In this document: positions 54,066 to 64,000 of the stretch, in pieces | How the letters are laid out: each line of letters starts with the position of its first letter | Position numbering within the stretch: the stretch's first letter is position 1 | From: Cordilura impudica | Taxonomy: Eukaryota > Arthropoda > Insecta > Diptera > Scathophagidae | DNA: 64,000 nucleotides | Assembly (NCBI GenBank): GCA_963682025.1 | Contig: OY821518.1 | Location: 15,712,422-15,776,421, forward strand | Reading direction: 5' to 3' | The notes under the pieces: generated by a model | Databases searched by the model: none | Told to the model about the DNA's origin: nothing | The model's input: only the letters and a program-made list of their open reading frames with translations | Translations under genes and position numbers: made by a program

Positions 54066-56304
54066 TTAACTGCCACGTCAGTCAAAAAGGCCTGACACCT
54101 AACTGTACGCAACCACCGCAATGAAAATTATTAAAATGTTCGCTGCCACCGCAACGATTTTTTGTAGTTCCACACATCCGATGTTAATAAAATTCATTTG
54201 TGTTATATGTTTTGTGGTGGTAAGACCTTTGGTAATTTTATTTAGTGTCAGTAGTTTTTGTGTGACAGTGTGTTTTTTAGGTAAGTTTACAAATAAAATC
54301 GAGTGTCAGTCATATTTGACCGACAGATCCCAATTTTTTTAGATGTATGAAAAATATATAGCAGCCTGTTTTGAAGAAGAAGATTTTGGTGATAGCGATT
54401 CACTTGAAGATTTTAGTTCGGATGATTCTGTAGCAGATCCCGACTCGTTTATGACTGAGGAAGATAGTAGCGATGGTGAAATTTCTGGAGACGAAGTTGA
54501 AATTTCTGTACAACCTATACATGAATTTTTTATTCCTGAACAGAACAAAAAAATACTGTGGTCAGCTTTTAGTAGTCGGCAAAAGGAGTTTACATTTACC
54601 GGAAAAGAAGGCTTACAAATTTCGATTACCGCAGATGCTACACCTATAGATATTTATCGCTTGTTTATATGTGATGAATTTAGTAATTTAATAGTCACAG
54701 AAACAAATCGTTATGCCGCCAGTGTTCGAAATATTACAAGATGTTCCAGGATGTCAAATTGGGAGCCTCCAAGTTAATGAGTAGAAATACATATAAGCTG
54801 ATCCTTAAATATTGCATTTCTCTGATAATGATGCGGCTGATAAATCTTATAAAATGGCTAAGATAAAACCCAAGCTTGATATTCTACAAGAAAATTTTAA
54901 AAAAGTGTGTTCGCTTACGAAACAAATGGTAATTGATGAATCATTGTTTCTTTGGAGAGGACGCTTGTCATTTCGGCAATACATTCCTGGAAAAACTCAT
55001 AAATATGGAGTGAAAGTATTTAAATTATGTGATTTAGAAGGATATACATGGAAATTTAAATTATATTCCCGGGCATTTGAGCATGATGGACGTGGTGCTG
55101 CAGCACAAATAGTAATGAGCCTTGTAGATGAAGTTCTCAATGAGGGAAGAATTTTGTATGTTGACAGCTATTATTAGCAGTTGAATTACTTCAAGATAAA
55201 ACTCATGTTGTAGGAACACTTAGAAAAAACAGAAAGTATATTCCAAAAGAAATCGCTTCCAAAAAATTAAAATAAGGTGAATGTATTTCCTTCGAAAATA
55301 ATGATGGTGTTGTTATTCTAAAATGGAAGGACAAAAGAGATTTGTTGATGTTGTCAACTATTCATAATCCTGAAATTAAAGAAATAGTTAGTAAAAAGAA
55401 TCCGAATAAAATTTTACTAAAACCTATTATGGTTTTAGACTATAACAATGGCAAGATTGGTATTGACAAATGTCATCTTATTGCAATCCTTGTCGGCGTG
55501 GCGTGAAATGGTATCGGAAAGTTGCAATGGAATTGATACTAGGAACAGCAGTAGTAAACGCTTGGATTATTTATAGAAAATCTACTGGTAAAAATATAAC
55601 AATTACCAAGTTCAGAGAAGAAATTTGTAAATCGCTATTAAAGTCTTCTACTCCTACTAACCAGCATGCTGCAAAACCACAGGACAAACATGTATTGGAA
55701 AAAAGGACAGAAGGTGGAACAAAAGATAGGAAGCAATGTAGCTTTTGCTATGCTAAATTGGCTAAAAAAATTTCAAGGAAAGAAGATCGATTAAAGACAA
55801 AAAAAGTTAATCGTTTTGTTCTGGCTGCGCAGAAATCCAACAATGTGCTTCGATTGCTACGTGGAACAGCTCTAACAATAAAATATAATCTATATTTCTT
55901 ACTAATTTATCTAAATGTTATGTTTGTTTTGATATTTTTATATTTGTTTTTGCTTTTGTATTTGAATTATTAATCTTTTTATGTTTATTTAATTGAAAAA
56001 AAAGTAACATTTAGGTGTAATTTTGTTTAATTTTTTTTTTTGTGCATATAAGACACCTTTGAATTTCAGGAATGTTCCGTTCCAGCTTAAAAATTCTTTC
56101 TTCATTTGTCTATAATGACCGTCAGACTCTCAAATGTATTAAAATATGTTCTAAGGGTGTCTGACAAGGCAATTTTTATATAGCTCTTTGTCAGGTCGAA
56201 GTGTCTGACAAAACCATTTTTTAGTTTATTTTTGTCAGGCTTGTTTGACTGACAACTAAATATTCGAAAAATGCTTAAAAATGTCGTGGCAGTTAGAGTG
56301 TTAA
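54066..56304 (+). mobile_element. piggyBac-like element flanked by TTAA
   Basis: TTAA lies at both limits (54066-54069 and 56301-56304). Inside the left TTAA is CTGCCACG; inside the right, reverse complemented, is CACTCTAACTGCCACG, so the ends share CTGCCACG. Subterminal inverted pairs GTCAGTCAAAAAGGCCTGAC and GTCAGTCAAACAAGCCTGAC follow, and an extra TGTCTGACAA motif repeats on the right. A broken transposase lies between (54343-55973). The element sits in the foldback-like element with its right TTAA at the inner edge of the right arm, so it is the younger of the two. Confidence 0.85.
54343..55973 (+). pseudogene. piggyBac transposase, multiple breaks
   Basis: The ATG at 54343 opens an acidic N-terminus rich in Asp, Glu and Ser (54343-54540). 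The DDE domain follows: PIHEFFIPEQNKKILWSAF, then, after a break near 54777, MVIDESLFLWRGRLSFRQYI with PGKTHKYGVKVFKL (first catalytic Asp in VIDE), LNEGRILYVDSYY (second Asp) and a stop at 55178. The next piece has KYIPKE and LKWKDKRDLLMLSTIHNPEI (third Asp region). Further on are VLDYNNGKIGIDK and, in a new frame from 55470, MSSYCNPCRRGVKWYRKVAM. The C-terminus keeps only CSFC of the cysteine-rich domain. At least three stops or frameshifts inactivate it. Confidence 0.9.
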
Positions 56305-57529
56305 ATATGCCAAAATTCAAAGTTTGGCCTCGGCACGATTTATTCTGAATTTTTAGCATGAAAGTCTAGCGCATTTGGTTATACTATTTTAAGTACATTT
56401 ATAAAAATTCCACAGCACTTAAAACATATTTAATTTTTATTATTTATAAATTGTCTTTCATTAGCTTGGGGTCATATAAGATCCTAAGTCCAAAAGGGTT
56501 AATGGGGTTATATATTTTTTTCAGAATCTCTAGCCTTTTAAGATAAAATGTAATATTTAAAAGTAGATAAGTGTTTAATTATTGATACAAAGTATTTAGA
56601 AAGAGTACATTTACTGAATATTTCACAAAAATACTAATTTTTCTCGAAGTCCGCAAAAAACTTATATTTAAAAAAAGTCTGGCATAGGAATTTACCTAAA
56701 AATTCACACAATTAATCTCTAGCGTATACTTAATAAAACCCTAAAGTGCCAGATCCATTTTTTGAAATTTTGTTTAAGAAAATTTTTTAAAACTTTAAAA
56801 GGGAGTTTTCAAAATTTTATCGAAAAAAATTTCTATCTTCGGTCACATTACGAGGTAATAAAATAATACTTCATATCTGAGTACTTGTATGTATAGAGAC
56901 CAAAAAAAATTGTGGCCTTAATCAATTTGTTAAAGTTGAAAAAATTTCCGCCAAATTTCACGACCTAGTTTTTTTGGCACAAAAGTGGTCTGGGGCATTT
57001 GTCATTTCTTGGCAAGTTTTTATTAGATTTTGAAGTTTTATAGCTTTTTGGAAAGATAACTTGTAGAAAGATAATTGTAACTGATATCGATTCATGGAAC
57101 TTTTCGAAAAAATTAAACTATAAACAAAATTTTCGTAAAATCTGAAAAAAGTCATATTTTCCCCATATAAACACAATTGAAATCTTCAGTCGCGTTTAGG
57201 CACGTCTAAATTTTTTTTTTGGTTGACTCAAAACTTTGTTGCTATTTGCATATTTCTGGGGGGGGGGGGGGGTGATATTTTAAATTCGAACACTTTTTTC
57301 CACTCCATACAATGAAGGGCCACCCTAATATGTCAATGCCAGAAATTCTTGCCGTTGTTTAAAAATATCAATTTGTAGATTCAATTGGTGCTTGTAGTTT
57401 TCGATTTTTCTTTCATCTCACTTAAATTTAGATAATAAATTTATTGTGATATTTTCGTTGTTATTACTCACTATTATACTAAGGGTTATTATTATGGGCA
57501 TATGGTCGGACCAAAATTTTTCGTCAACG

Positions 57530-58905
57530 ATAGAAATTATCTATATTTTTTAGGATTTCGTGTGAAACCGCACATATCTCATTCACCTGCACCACTGATG
57601 AAAGTAAAATTACCCATCTCGTCTCCTTTAGTACACCCGTTTGTTACATATAGGCCAAAATCTTGGCTAAATTCCTTAAATAATCTGCCTTTAGCAGTAA
57701 TTTCTGAATCCTTTGAATTTTTTACTAGAAGACCACCCTTGAATGTCGTTCTAGCATTTGTTGGGTTTTGCCCATTCTAGGATTGAAATCTCCAATTATA
57801 ATTGGATTTATAATATGTCCGCTTGTAAAATATCGTCTGAAAATTTCAAATTCATCATTTCATGTTGCTGCTCTAAGATACAGTGGTATAACATTAAGGG
57901 GGTAAGGTTTTAAAAGTTAAAAAAAAAATCGTATTTTCATAATTCTTTTTTGAAGACATAAGTAATGTTGGATTATTTATATCATATACACGTTATAGCA
58001 AAACATTTGATGAATCTTTGAAAAATATTTCAATTAAAAATTTTAATAAATAAGTCCGTGACAGCTAATTTCCGTAGGCGTTGTTGTTTTGCGGTGAACA
58101 TCATAACTCGTTAGCGGATCATGTGAAATAAAGAAATCGGAACGCGTTTCAAAGGTGACATGTTTCCTGTGGTAGTGACGAAGAGTTTTCTCAACTTTTT
58201 TTTTTGTCAGCATTGTGAAGTGAAAAACGATTTTTGCTATACAATTTCGGGAATTTGTTGCTAAAAAATGGGGAACGGAATGGAAAATGAAAAAAAAAAT
58301 TTTCGCGGTTACCTGACGATGTGTGGATATAGTGTGTAAAATTTAAAAGGAATCGGTGAAGTAGATTTTGAGTTATGTGGTTCAGGGACATTTATTTGCG
58401 AGAAAATCGATTTAAAGTTTTTTAAAAACTGATTTATATACGATATAGAGTATGAGGCCCGTCGCTGGAAACGCTGTATCTTCTTAAGTTTTGCTCCGAT
58501 TTACTTGAAATTTCGATACAACGCTCCCGACATGTTGTACATTCAGAAAGAGGGATGCAAAAAAGGTTTTAAAACCTTACCCCCCCTAAGCTCTGTTTTA
58601 TATATTTTTATCATAATGGATTCAATTTCATCCTCTGTATTAAAAATACAATTTGTATTTTTTCTGATTTTCAGTTCTATTTTTGCTCCATATTTACTAC
58701 CATAACTAGCTGTTCCAAATCTACTGCTTTTAATTGCTGGTTCTTAATAGGTGTTACGGCCTGTAAAAAATTTTTTGAACCTTTCTATTTCATCTTCAAA
58801 AATGTGTGTCTCTAGTAATATATGTATTGAAAAAAGTCATTATAAACAATTTTATTTTCTAAGCCATGAATATTGTAAGCTAGCGAATTTAAGGACAGAA
58901 CTACA
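57530..58905 (-). pseudogene. LINE 3 endonuclease fragment, split by a MITE
   Basis: From 58905 downward the minus strand gives LAYNIHGLENKIVYNDFFQY, ETHIFEDEIERFKKFFTGRN, EPAIKSSRFGTASYGSKYGA and IMIKIYKTEL. The MITE at 57898-58585 follows. Then NVIPLYLRAAT, a stop where Trp is expected, NDEFEIFRRYFTSGHIINPI and IIGDFNPRMGKTQQM. YNIHGL, ETH and GDFN are the first motifs of the LINE APE endonuclease. The rest of ORF2 is missing beyond about 57530. This is a third LINE family, distinct from LINEs 1 and 2. Confidence 0.8.
57898..58585. mobile_element. MITE with TTAA target site
   Basis: The left end GGGGGTAAGGTTTTAAAA and the right end TTTTAAAACCTTACCCCCC are terminal inverted repeats. TTAA precedes the left end (57894-57897) and CTAA, one base different, follows the right end (58586-58589). 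The interrupted endonuclease frame is restored if the element and one TTAA are removed (KTEL then NVIPLYL). TTAA duplication points to a piggyBac- or Kolobok-type mobiliser. The 688-bp interior is non-coding. Confidence 0.8.
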
Positions 58906-58967
58906 TCCAGATTATTTTCAACTACAGTCAGCACTTACCAGAATCAGAATAAAGAGAAACGCGGTGT

Positions 58968-60472
58968 ATAATAGTGAAAGCCTTTTGAATTTGTGTAAAG
59001 TCATAAGTTATCAACGTTACTACTCGAAAAAATATGGGCAGGATTAGATCAGTCGGCGTGGCACCCCACACATTAACTTAATATTAAATATCATATATCT
59101 GTAGTACTGTAATAGTGAAAGCCTTGGGCCTTTGTCTGAGTTTATGAGTTATGGATGTGAGTAGTCTGACAAAAAATGGGTGCGATCCGACTAATGAGCA
59201 TATCACCCCCATAAAAAGTAAATAATTAATATCATATAACTCCAGTACTATTTATAATAGAAAAAGTCTTGGGACATTGTCTGAGTTCATAAGTTATTAA
59301 CGAGAGCAGTTGCTCAAAAATGGGCGGGATGGGACCAATGCGCGTGGTACCTCCTATACAAAAAAATATCAAGTACTATAAAAATGACAGTCTTGAAACT
59401 TTGACAAGTACATCAACTACTTACCAATGCGAGTAGCAATGGGAAATATGGGCGGAATCGCAAAAATCGCCAAAACCGAAAATCAATAGTAAAAAAAACC
59501 TCAAAATCAAAAAACGTCAAAATCAAAAATCGCAACAAAAAAAATCTCCAAAATCAAAAATCGCAAAAAACAAAAATCTCCAAAGCCAAAAATCGGCAAA
59601 ATCTAAAATTGCTAAAATCAAAAAATGCCAAAATCGCAAAAATCAAAAATCTACAAAATCAAAAATCGCTAAAGCCAAAAACCCCAACAGCAATAATCGC
59701 CAAAAAAAATCAAAAATCGCAAAAACGAAAATCGTCAAAGCTGAAAATCGCGATGGAAAAATCAACAAAACGGAAAATCGCGAATAACAAAAATCGCTAA
59801 AAATCAAAAAAAGCCATAATTAAAAATCACAAAAATAATCGCCAAAATGAAAAATAGCAAAAACCAAAATCGCCGAAATCGCAAATAACAAAAATCGGAA
59901 AAATCAAAAAGTGCCAAACCGAAAATCGCCAAAATCGAAAAAATCAAAAATCGGAAAAAAAAAATAATTTAAATGGTTTCCAAAAAAATGTATTCCCAGT
60001 TTGTTTATTTCGGTTACAATGGTTTTAGCGAAGCACATCTGGTTTCTGCTAGTTTATAATAAATTAACAAAAACTGATATGGAGCAAATAAAAATTTATT
60101 GTAGGTAAAGGAAATAAATATATACACTGAAAATTAAAAGTTAAAATTGATATAAAAAAAGTTGTTTTCTAAATTCCTATTGAATAGAACTGAGTTATGA
60201 TGAATCCTAGGCATTAGTTGAAAGGTGTTTTCCAGCAAAAGAACTTATTTCTTATGAAAAGTCAATATTAATTTTATTAGCGACGATCTAATTTTACAAC
60301 ACATCCGTTTGCAAAGAATATGATATTTTTTACTCTTCTGGATATTGCTGGGTAATCCTAAATTAAGAAATATGGAGCTTTTCTTTTGAGAGATACTAAT
60401 ATTGCTGTAGGCTTTTTAAGAATCCTTTCGTTCGTTTTACAAATAAAAATATATTCTATTAAAATTTGTTAT
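58968..60472 (+). repeat. Second copy of the 25.7-27.6 kb Helitron segment
   Basis: Starts abruptly at TATAATAGTGAAAGCCTTTTG, matching 25728 onward. It runs through the GGGCGTGGCACC repeats, the AATCGCCAAAA array (59455-59965), the Helitron 3' end CATCTGGTTTCTGCTAG (60052) and about 420 bp of non-Helitron flank that also matches beyond 27241. Relative to the first copy it has an extra roughly 130-bp stretch near 60190-60340 and lacks about 40 bp near 60425. Confidence 0.85.
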
Positions 60473-60729
60473 AAATTAAATGTTTGAAAAAAAATAATGT
60501 TTATTGCACATAAATCAAAGCTTCAGATTCATATTACAAATCTGCATCAAAATTGTCATTGTTATACACTTGTTATTCCGTTTGCACAAAAAGTCCCGTT
60601 ACAAATTTTTTACTCAAGTATTGTTCAAATTCAGTTTTAAGTTAGTCAACATATGTGTTTAAAACTGATCGGTCACTAGTATTTTCAAAAAGCGCAAAAA
60701 AATTTTAAAAAAACCTTTGAAAATATTTA

Positions 60730-61390
60730 AAAGAATTAATTGTAAAACTATGGAGGGAAAATAATTCAACGAGTCAAATCGGGAAAATAGTAAAAAAAAA
60801 ATAACATAGTACCGTCCATTACATTATAAAAAACTTTAAAAAAAATAATTCTTTCGAAAGACATAGTGGAAGTGGCCACGTAAAAAAATAAATAGACCTC
60901 AGGTTGAACTGAAAATATGCTTGTTTGTGAAGAAAGATCCAAAAGTTTGTGCTGTATATATTGCTAACGAACTTAAAAACTGTGCAAAAGTTGATGTGAC
61001 TACACAGACGGTAAAAAACTTCATCCATTCGAAAGAATTATATGGATACGTAGCTCGCAAGAAGCCACTCCTTTCCAAAGCAAACATGAAGACAGTGCTT
61101 TCTGGGAAGCAGTTAAAATTCAATATTTTTGATAGTGACGGTCGAAAATTTGTGTGGAGAAAGGAAGGTGAAGCCGTAAATCCTCGTACTGTAACAAATA
61201 CTGTTAAACACGGTGGTAGAAACGGAATGTTGTGGGGTGCTATAAGTGCAAATGGAGTGAGAAACTTTGTTTTTGTGAAAGGAAATATGAACAAAATTGA
61301 TTATTTAAATATCAGAAAAAATAATTTGGCTCAATCTGCTTTGCATTCGTCCAAGATAAAAATCCAAAACACTCGGCCTTTGTAGTTACA
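60730..61390 (+). pseudogene. Tc1-like transposase, truncated
   Basis: Upstream frames give NNSTSQIGKIVKKK (first helix-turn-helix). The main frame from 60921 follows with KDPKVCAVYIANELKN, YGYVARKKPLLSKANMK, FNIFDSDGRKFVWRKEGEAV, TVKHGGRNGMLWGAISANGV and FVFVKGNMNKIDYLNI. A frameshift near 61345 leads to VQDKNPKHSAFV, the position of the second catalytic Asp. The first Asp is lost, since SGKQLKFNIF stands where SDESKFNIF is usual, and the WPxxSxDLNxIE region with the final Glu is absent. It is a third Tc1 lineage, more like classical Tc1 than the Bari-like copy. Confidence 0.85.
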
Positions 61391-61799
61391 ACATAACAAA
61401 AATATTACCCCATCCTCCACAAAAACAAAAATTTAAAAGATTACCAGTACCCGTGTTCTGTATTTTATGTGAAAAGTTCTCACATCGAAAAAGTATGAAA
61501 CAAAAAATTCCACTGTTTCTCGATTTGTGAATAAAAACTGTGTCTGTATTTTAATGTGAAAAGATACAACACTGGTTACGTTGTTATTGGAATATTCCAA
61601 TTCAGCTGTCAAAAAATAAAAACAAACAAAGCAAATAAAAGTAAACATAAAATTATGTGTATAAAAATTTAAGAACTTGAAATAATTTTAATTTAAATTT
61701 GTGAAAAATGTTCAATATATTTCTATTAACTTATACGATAATGATGATATGATAACTGAATGATAACACGCTGCCTTTTTTGTGCAAGAATATTTTTAA

Positions 61800-62520
61800 T
61801 GAGGGGGCTAAAAGTTTACTATGGTTAAATTATGCTCGTTTGCAGTTTTTGAAAGCGTTTCGTAGTATTGCCTACTCATATATCGAAACGGTCTTATCAA
61901 AACCGTAAGTACTTTGCTAAAAGTTTCGAAAAACTTTTAAGAAACATGTTATCTTATAGATAATTAAATTTTAATACCTTCCGAAGAATACATTGCCTTA
62001 TTAACCGAATGTTTGTCGGAGCAAACTGTTGTGGTCGATTATGAACGTCATTGTTCCGTGGGCTTAGATAAAGAAATATTAAAGCAAGCTTGCAGTTATT
62101 TGTGAGTATGCATTATAAATTTTAAAAAATCATATCTAAATATATTTGTTTTCTAGAGATTCCATTAAAGCCAACGTTATAGTACAAGGTTATAAAAATG
62201 CTACGATGGAAGCCATAAATGATTTACAAAATCTAATAACACATCAAGTAATTATTGATACGAATGCTAAGACCATCAAAACGGATCCTAAAATTGAGCT
62301 GAAAGAAAAGGTTACAAAAAAAAAAACACTAAAAACCCTGCGAAGTGAGATGTTAAGTTAGAAATTGCTATGATATTGGATTGGGCACTGGTTTTATTAG
62401 ATGGATTTCATCTCGGTGTGCTTCTAGTGAAGAAGCTATAGCGGCGGTATTGGAACACAATTTGCCACCTGATTTAGATCAAATGTAAAAAATCCAGAAG
62501 ACGCAAGAGCTCGTTATGAA
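61800..62520 (+). pseudogene. ASCC2-like (CUE-domain) gene fragment with introns, pseudogenised
   Basis: Exon-like pieces: LLWLNYARLQFLKAFRSIAY SYIETVLSKP up to a GTAAGT donor at 61905. After a TATAG acceptor (61959) comes EEYIALLTECLSEQTVVVDY and KEILKQACSYL up to GTGAGT at 62102. After TTCTAG (62156) comes DSIKANVIVQGYKNATMEAI. In another frame are LGTGFI and SSEEAIAAVLEHNLPPDLDQ, which resembles the CUE domain of ASCC2, a ubiquitin-binding subunit of the activating signal cointegrator complex. Both introns would be 55 bp, typical of flies. Stops at 61965 and 62359 and a frameshift before the CUE part argue for a pseudogene. Retained introns indicate DNA-level duplication, not a retrocopy. 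The ASCC2 identification is tentative. Confidence 0.5.
62102..62156 (+). other. Probable intron, 55 bp
   Basis: Starts GTGAGTATG and ends TTGTTTTCTAG with a pyrimidine-rich tract. Removing it joins SYL to DSIKAN in one open frame (phase 2). Size and signals are typical of fly introns. Confidence 0.6.
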
Positions 62521-62549
62521 GCTGTCTGAAACTTTAATAAAATTATTTA

Positions 62550-62660
62550 AAAAGTGCATATAAGTACTTAAAAAGTACATATATAAGTGCCTAAAAGGTG
62601 CATATATAAGTACTTAAAAAGTGCATATGTAAGTACTTAAAAAGTGCCCATATAAGTGAA
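62550..62660 (+). repeat. ~23-bp tandem repeat, five units
   Basis: Units of the type AAAGTGCATATATAAGTACTT repeat about five times just downstream of the pseudogene. Some units vary in the GTAC/GTGC position. Confidence 0.85.
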
Positions 62661-64000
62661 TATTGTCTCAGAAAGATTTTTCTTTATCCTTATCATCATA
62701 ATCCGATATTGTTACAGTTTCAGTATCATTCAAGTTTAAGGTGTGTGGTGGTATCAACGCTATGTTATTAAAGCTATTAATCGCTTCAAATAGTCAGTTG
62801 ATTGATTAATAAAAACATCAATTAAATGTTAAATTAATAAAGCAATTGTTTAACTTAAAAAAATTGATTAGTTAAAAAAACATTTTATTAATTGATAAAA
62901 CAATTAATTGGTTAATTAAAAAACCAAACAATTTATAATTAAAAAGCCATTAGAGTTAAATTATAATGATTGATTTGTTAAAAAATTAATTTATTCATTA
63001 AATATTAATTCGATTAATTAAAATACGAATAATTAAATAAGTTAATAAATTTATACTTTTAATTAAATAATAATAACTTAATTAAATGAATTTAATAAAC
63101 AATTAATTTAAAATCAACAATTTTAAGTCATTTGAGCCCACTGTATTTTGGTTGATTTTTTTTATTAATTAATCAACTGATTATCTGATTTATAAATTAA
63201 TTTATTAATCAATCAACTGATTATCTGATTAATAAATTAATTTATTCCTTTGTTATACTGTCGAACATGTTCGTGGGCATTGTAAAAGTACTAAGTCAGT
63301 ATAGAAAATCCTCCAAAAAAGTTCTCCCCTCCCAGAATGGCTGTTATACTATTTAAAAAAATAACTTTATTGATTCAAATAATCAATTGATTGTTTAATT
63401 AAAAAAACAATTTAATAGAAAAAAAAAATTAATTAAAAAATTGAGTTTTATTATAAGCTTAATAATTTAATTTAAATAATAATCTATTTATGAAATTAAA
63501 AAAATTAAAATCAATATTAAATTAAATCAATATATTTTCAATAATTCAAAAATTAAATTATATACCAAGAAAACATGTTAATTAATTTTACCCCACGTAA
63601 AGAACATATGGACCACATAGAAATAACTTTTAACTTTATCAAAAAATGGATTTATGAAATTATATTTTTATAGTATAATATACTAATATAATACACTATA
63701 TTATACAGTTTATACAGTTTTGTTTAAACTTTTACGTATACGTGAATTTACAAAATTAGCTTATTAATGAAATAAATAAATACATAAATTTAATAATAAT
63801 ATTAGATAATACTAAAATTAATCATTTATTTAAACAATTTATCATTTTATTAATAAATTTATTCATTAAATATTTTTTTTAAACAGATTTTATTTATTTT
63901 CTCAGCTTTTTGTAGTAGAAATGTAGTAAAAGAGAAAAGGCTTACTTCTGTCTTAAATTAATTACTACTTTTACGATTTTTTTTAGTTCTTGAATTACTA
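62661..64000. other. No gene seen; extremely AT-rich
   Basis: Long runs of TTAATTAA, ATTGATTAATTAA and TTTATTAATCAATCAACTG motifs, with a repeated TCAACTGATTATCTGATTWATAAATTAATTTATT at about 63169-63245 (given here as parts: CAACTGATTATCTGATT and AAATTAATTTATT). No reading frame or element end is recognised up to the window edge. Confidence 0.55.

Larger units (their letters stand above)
52749..57327. mobile_element. Foldback/Mutator-like element with 9-bp target duplication
   Basis: Both ends read TAGGGTGGCCCTT inward. Immediately outside are ATATGCCAA (52740-52748) and ATATGTCAA (57328-57336), a 9-bp direct repeat with one mismatch, the length typical of foldback and Mutator-type insertions. 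The arms match in inverted orientation for about 1 kb (52749 to roughly 53775, and 56305-57327) through GTTTATATGGGCAAAATATG-like, AGAAATAACAAATGCCCCAG, GTACTCAGATATGAAGTATT, CCTTTTGGACTTGGGGTC and GGCCAAACTTTGAATT. Without the nested piggyBac the element is about 2.3 kb and non-coding. A related element occupies the start of the window. Confidence 0.85.

Noticed and set aside
62146..62361. A stand-alone 71-codon gene
   Set aside because: It is better explained as one exon of a broken multi-exon gene, since homologous-looking sequence continues upstream across a 55-bp intron and downstream in another frame.

Overview
The window is strongly AT-rich eukaryotic DNA that looks like repeat-dense heterochromatin or intergenic sequence of a dipteran, probably a brachyceran or calyptrate fly. 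This is inferred from mini-me-type elements with (GTCY)n microsatellites, Bari-like Tc1 and piggyBac elements, Helitrons, a LINE of fly type, and two 55-bp introns in the one host-like gene remnant. I see no intact host gene. Almost everything recognisable is a transposable element (TE), usually decayed and often nested.

0-8 kb: a large palindromic foldback-type element (about 154-5690) contains a 115-bp tandem array and a hAT element with a perfect 8-bp target duplication (3105-4306). A second hAT element (6049-6764) keeps only its C-terminal transposase domain. 8-19.5 kb: two low-complexity arrays of complementary composition lie in mirror orientation, bracketed by an inverted dispersed repeat. 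Here also are a decayed gene of an unnamed arthropod repeat-encoded family (15540-16470) and a long-terminal-inverted-repeat DNA transposon whose decayed gene belongs to a second unnamed family (17112-19434).

19.5-28 kb: a Helitron with a helicase C-terminus, Helitron end fragments, mini-me-like elements, a small miniature inverted-repeat element (MITE), and a non-autonomous Helitron full of a short AATCGCCAAA-type repeat. 28-38 kb: a Bari-like Tc1 element with an inner/outer direct-repeat structure, swollen to 7.5 kb by a 5'-truncated LINE and unexplained sequence. The unexplained part includes a small GC-rich island with a consensus splice donor. The element is flanked by two copies of a 0.9-1.1 kb dispersed repeat that is also found at 4.4 kb.

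38-47 kb: MITEs, a Tc1 C-terminal scrap, a second LINE interrupted by a mini-me element, and a decayed gene of a third unnamed repeat-encoded family (43775-45878). 47-57.4 kb: a Helitron inserted exactly between A and T of a mini-me copy and carrying a 155-bp array plus a GC-rich tandem block; then a foldback/Mutator-like element with a 9-bp target duplication, split by a piggyBac element. 57.5-64 kb: a LINE endonuclease fragment split by a TTAA-flanked MITE, a second copy of the 26-27 kb Helitron segment, a Tc1 transposase fragment, a pseudogene resembling the CUE-domain protein ASCC2, and gene-free AT-rich DNA.

The proteins do not form a pathway. The value of the window is in the nesting order, in exact insertion junctions that define element ends, and in three repeat-encoded protein families that I recognise as recurrent in arthropods but cannot name.
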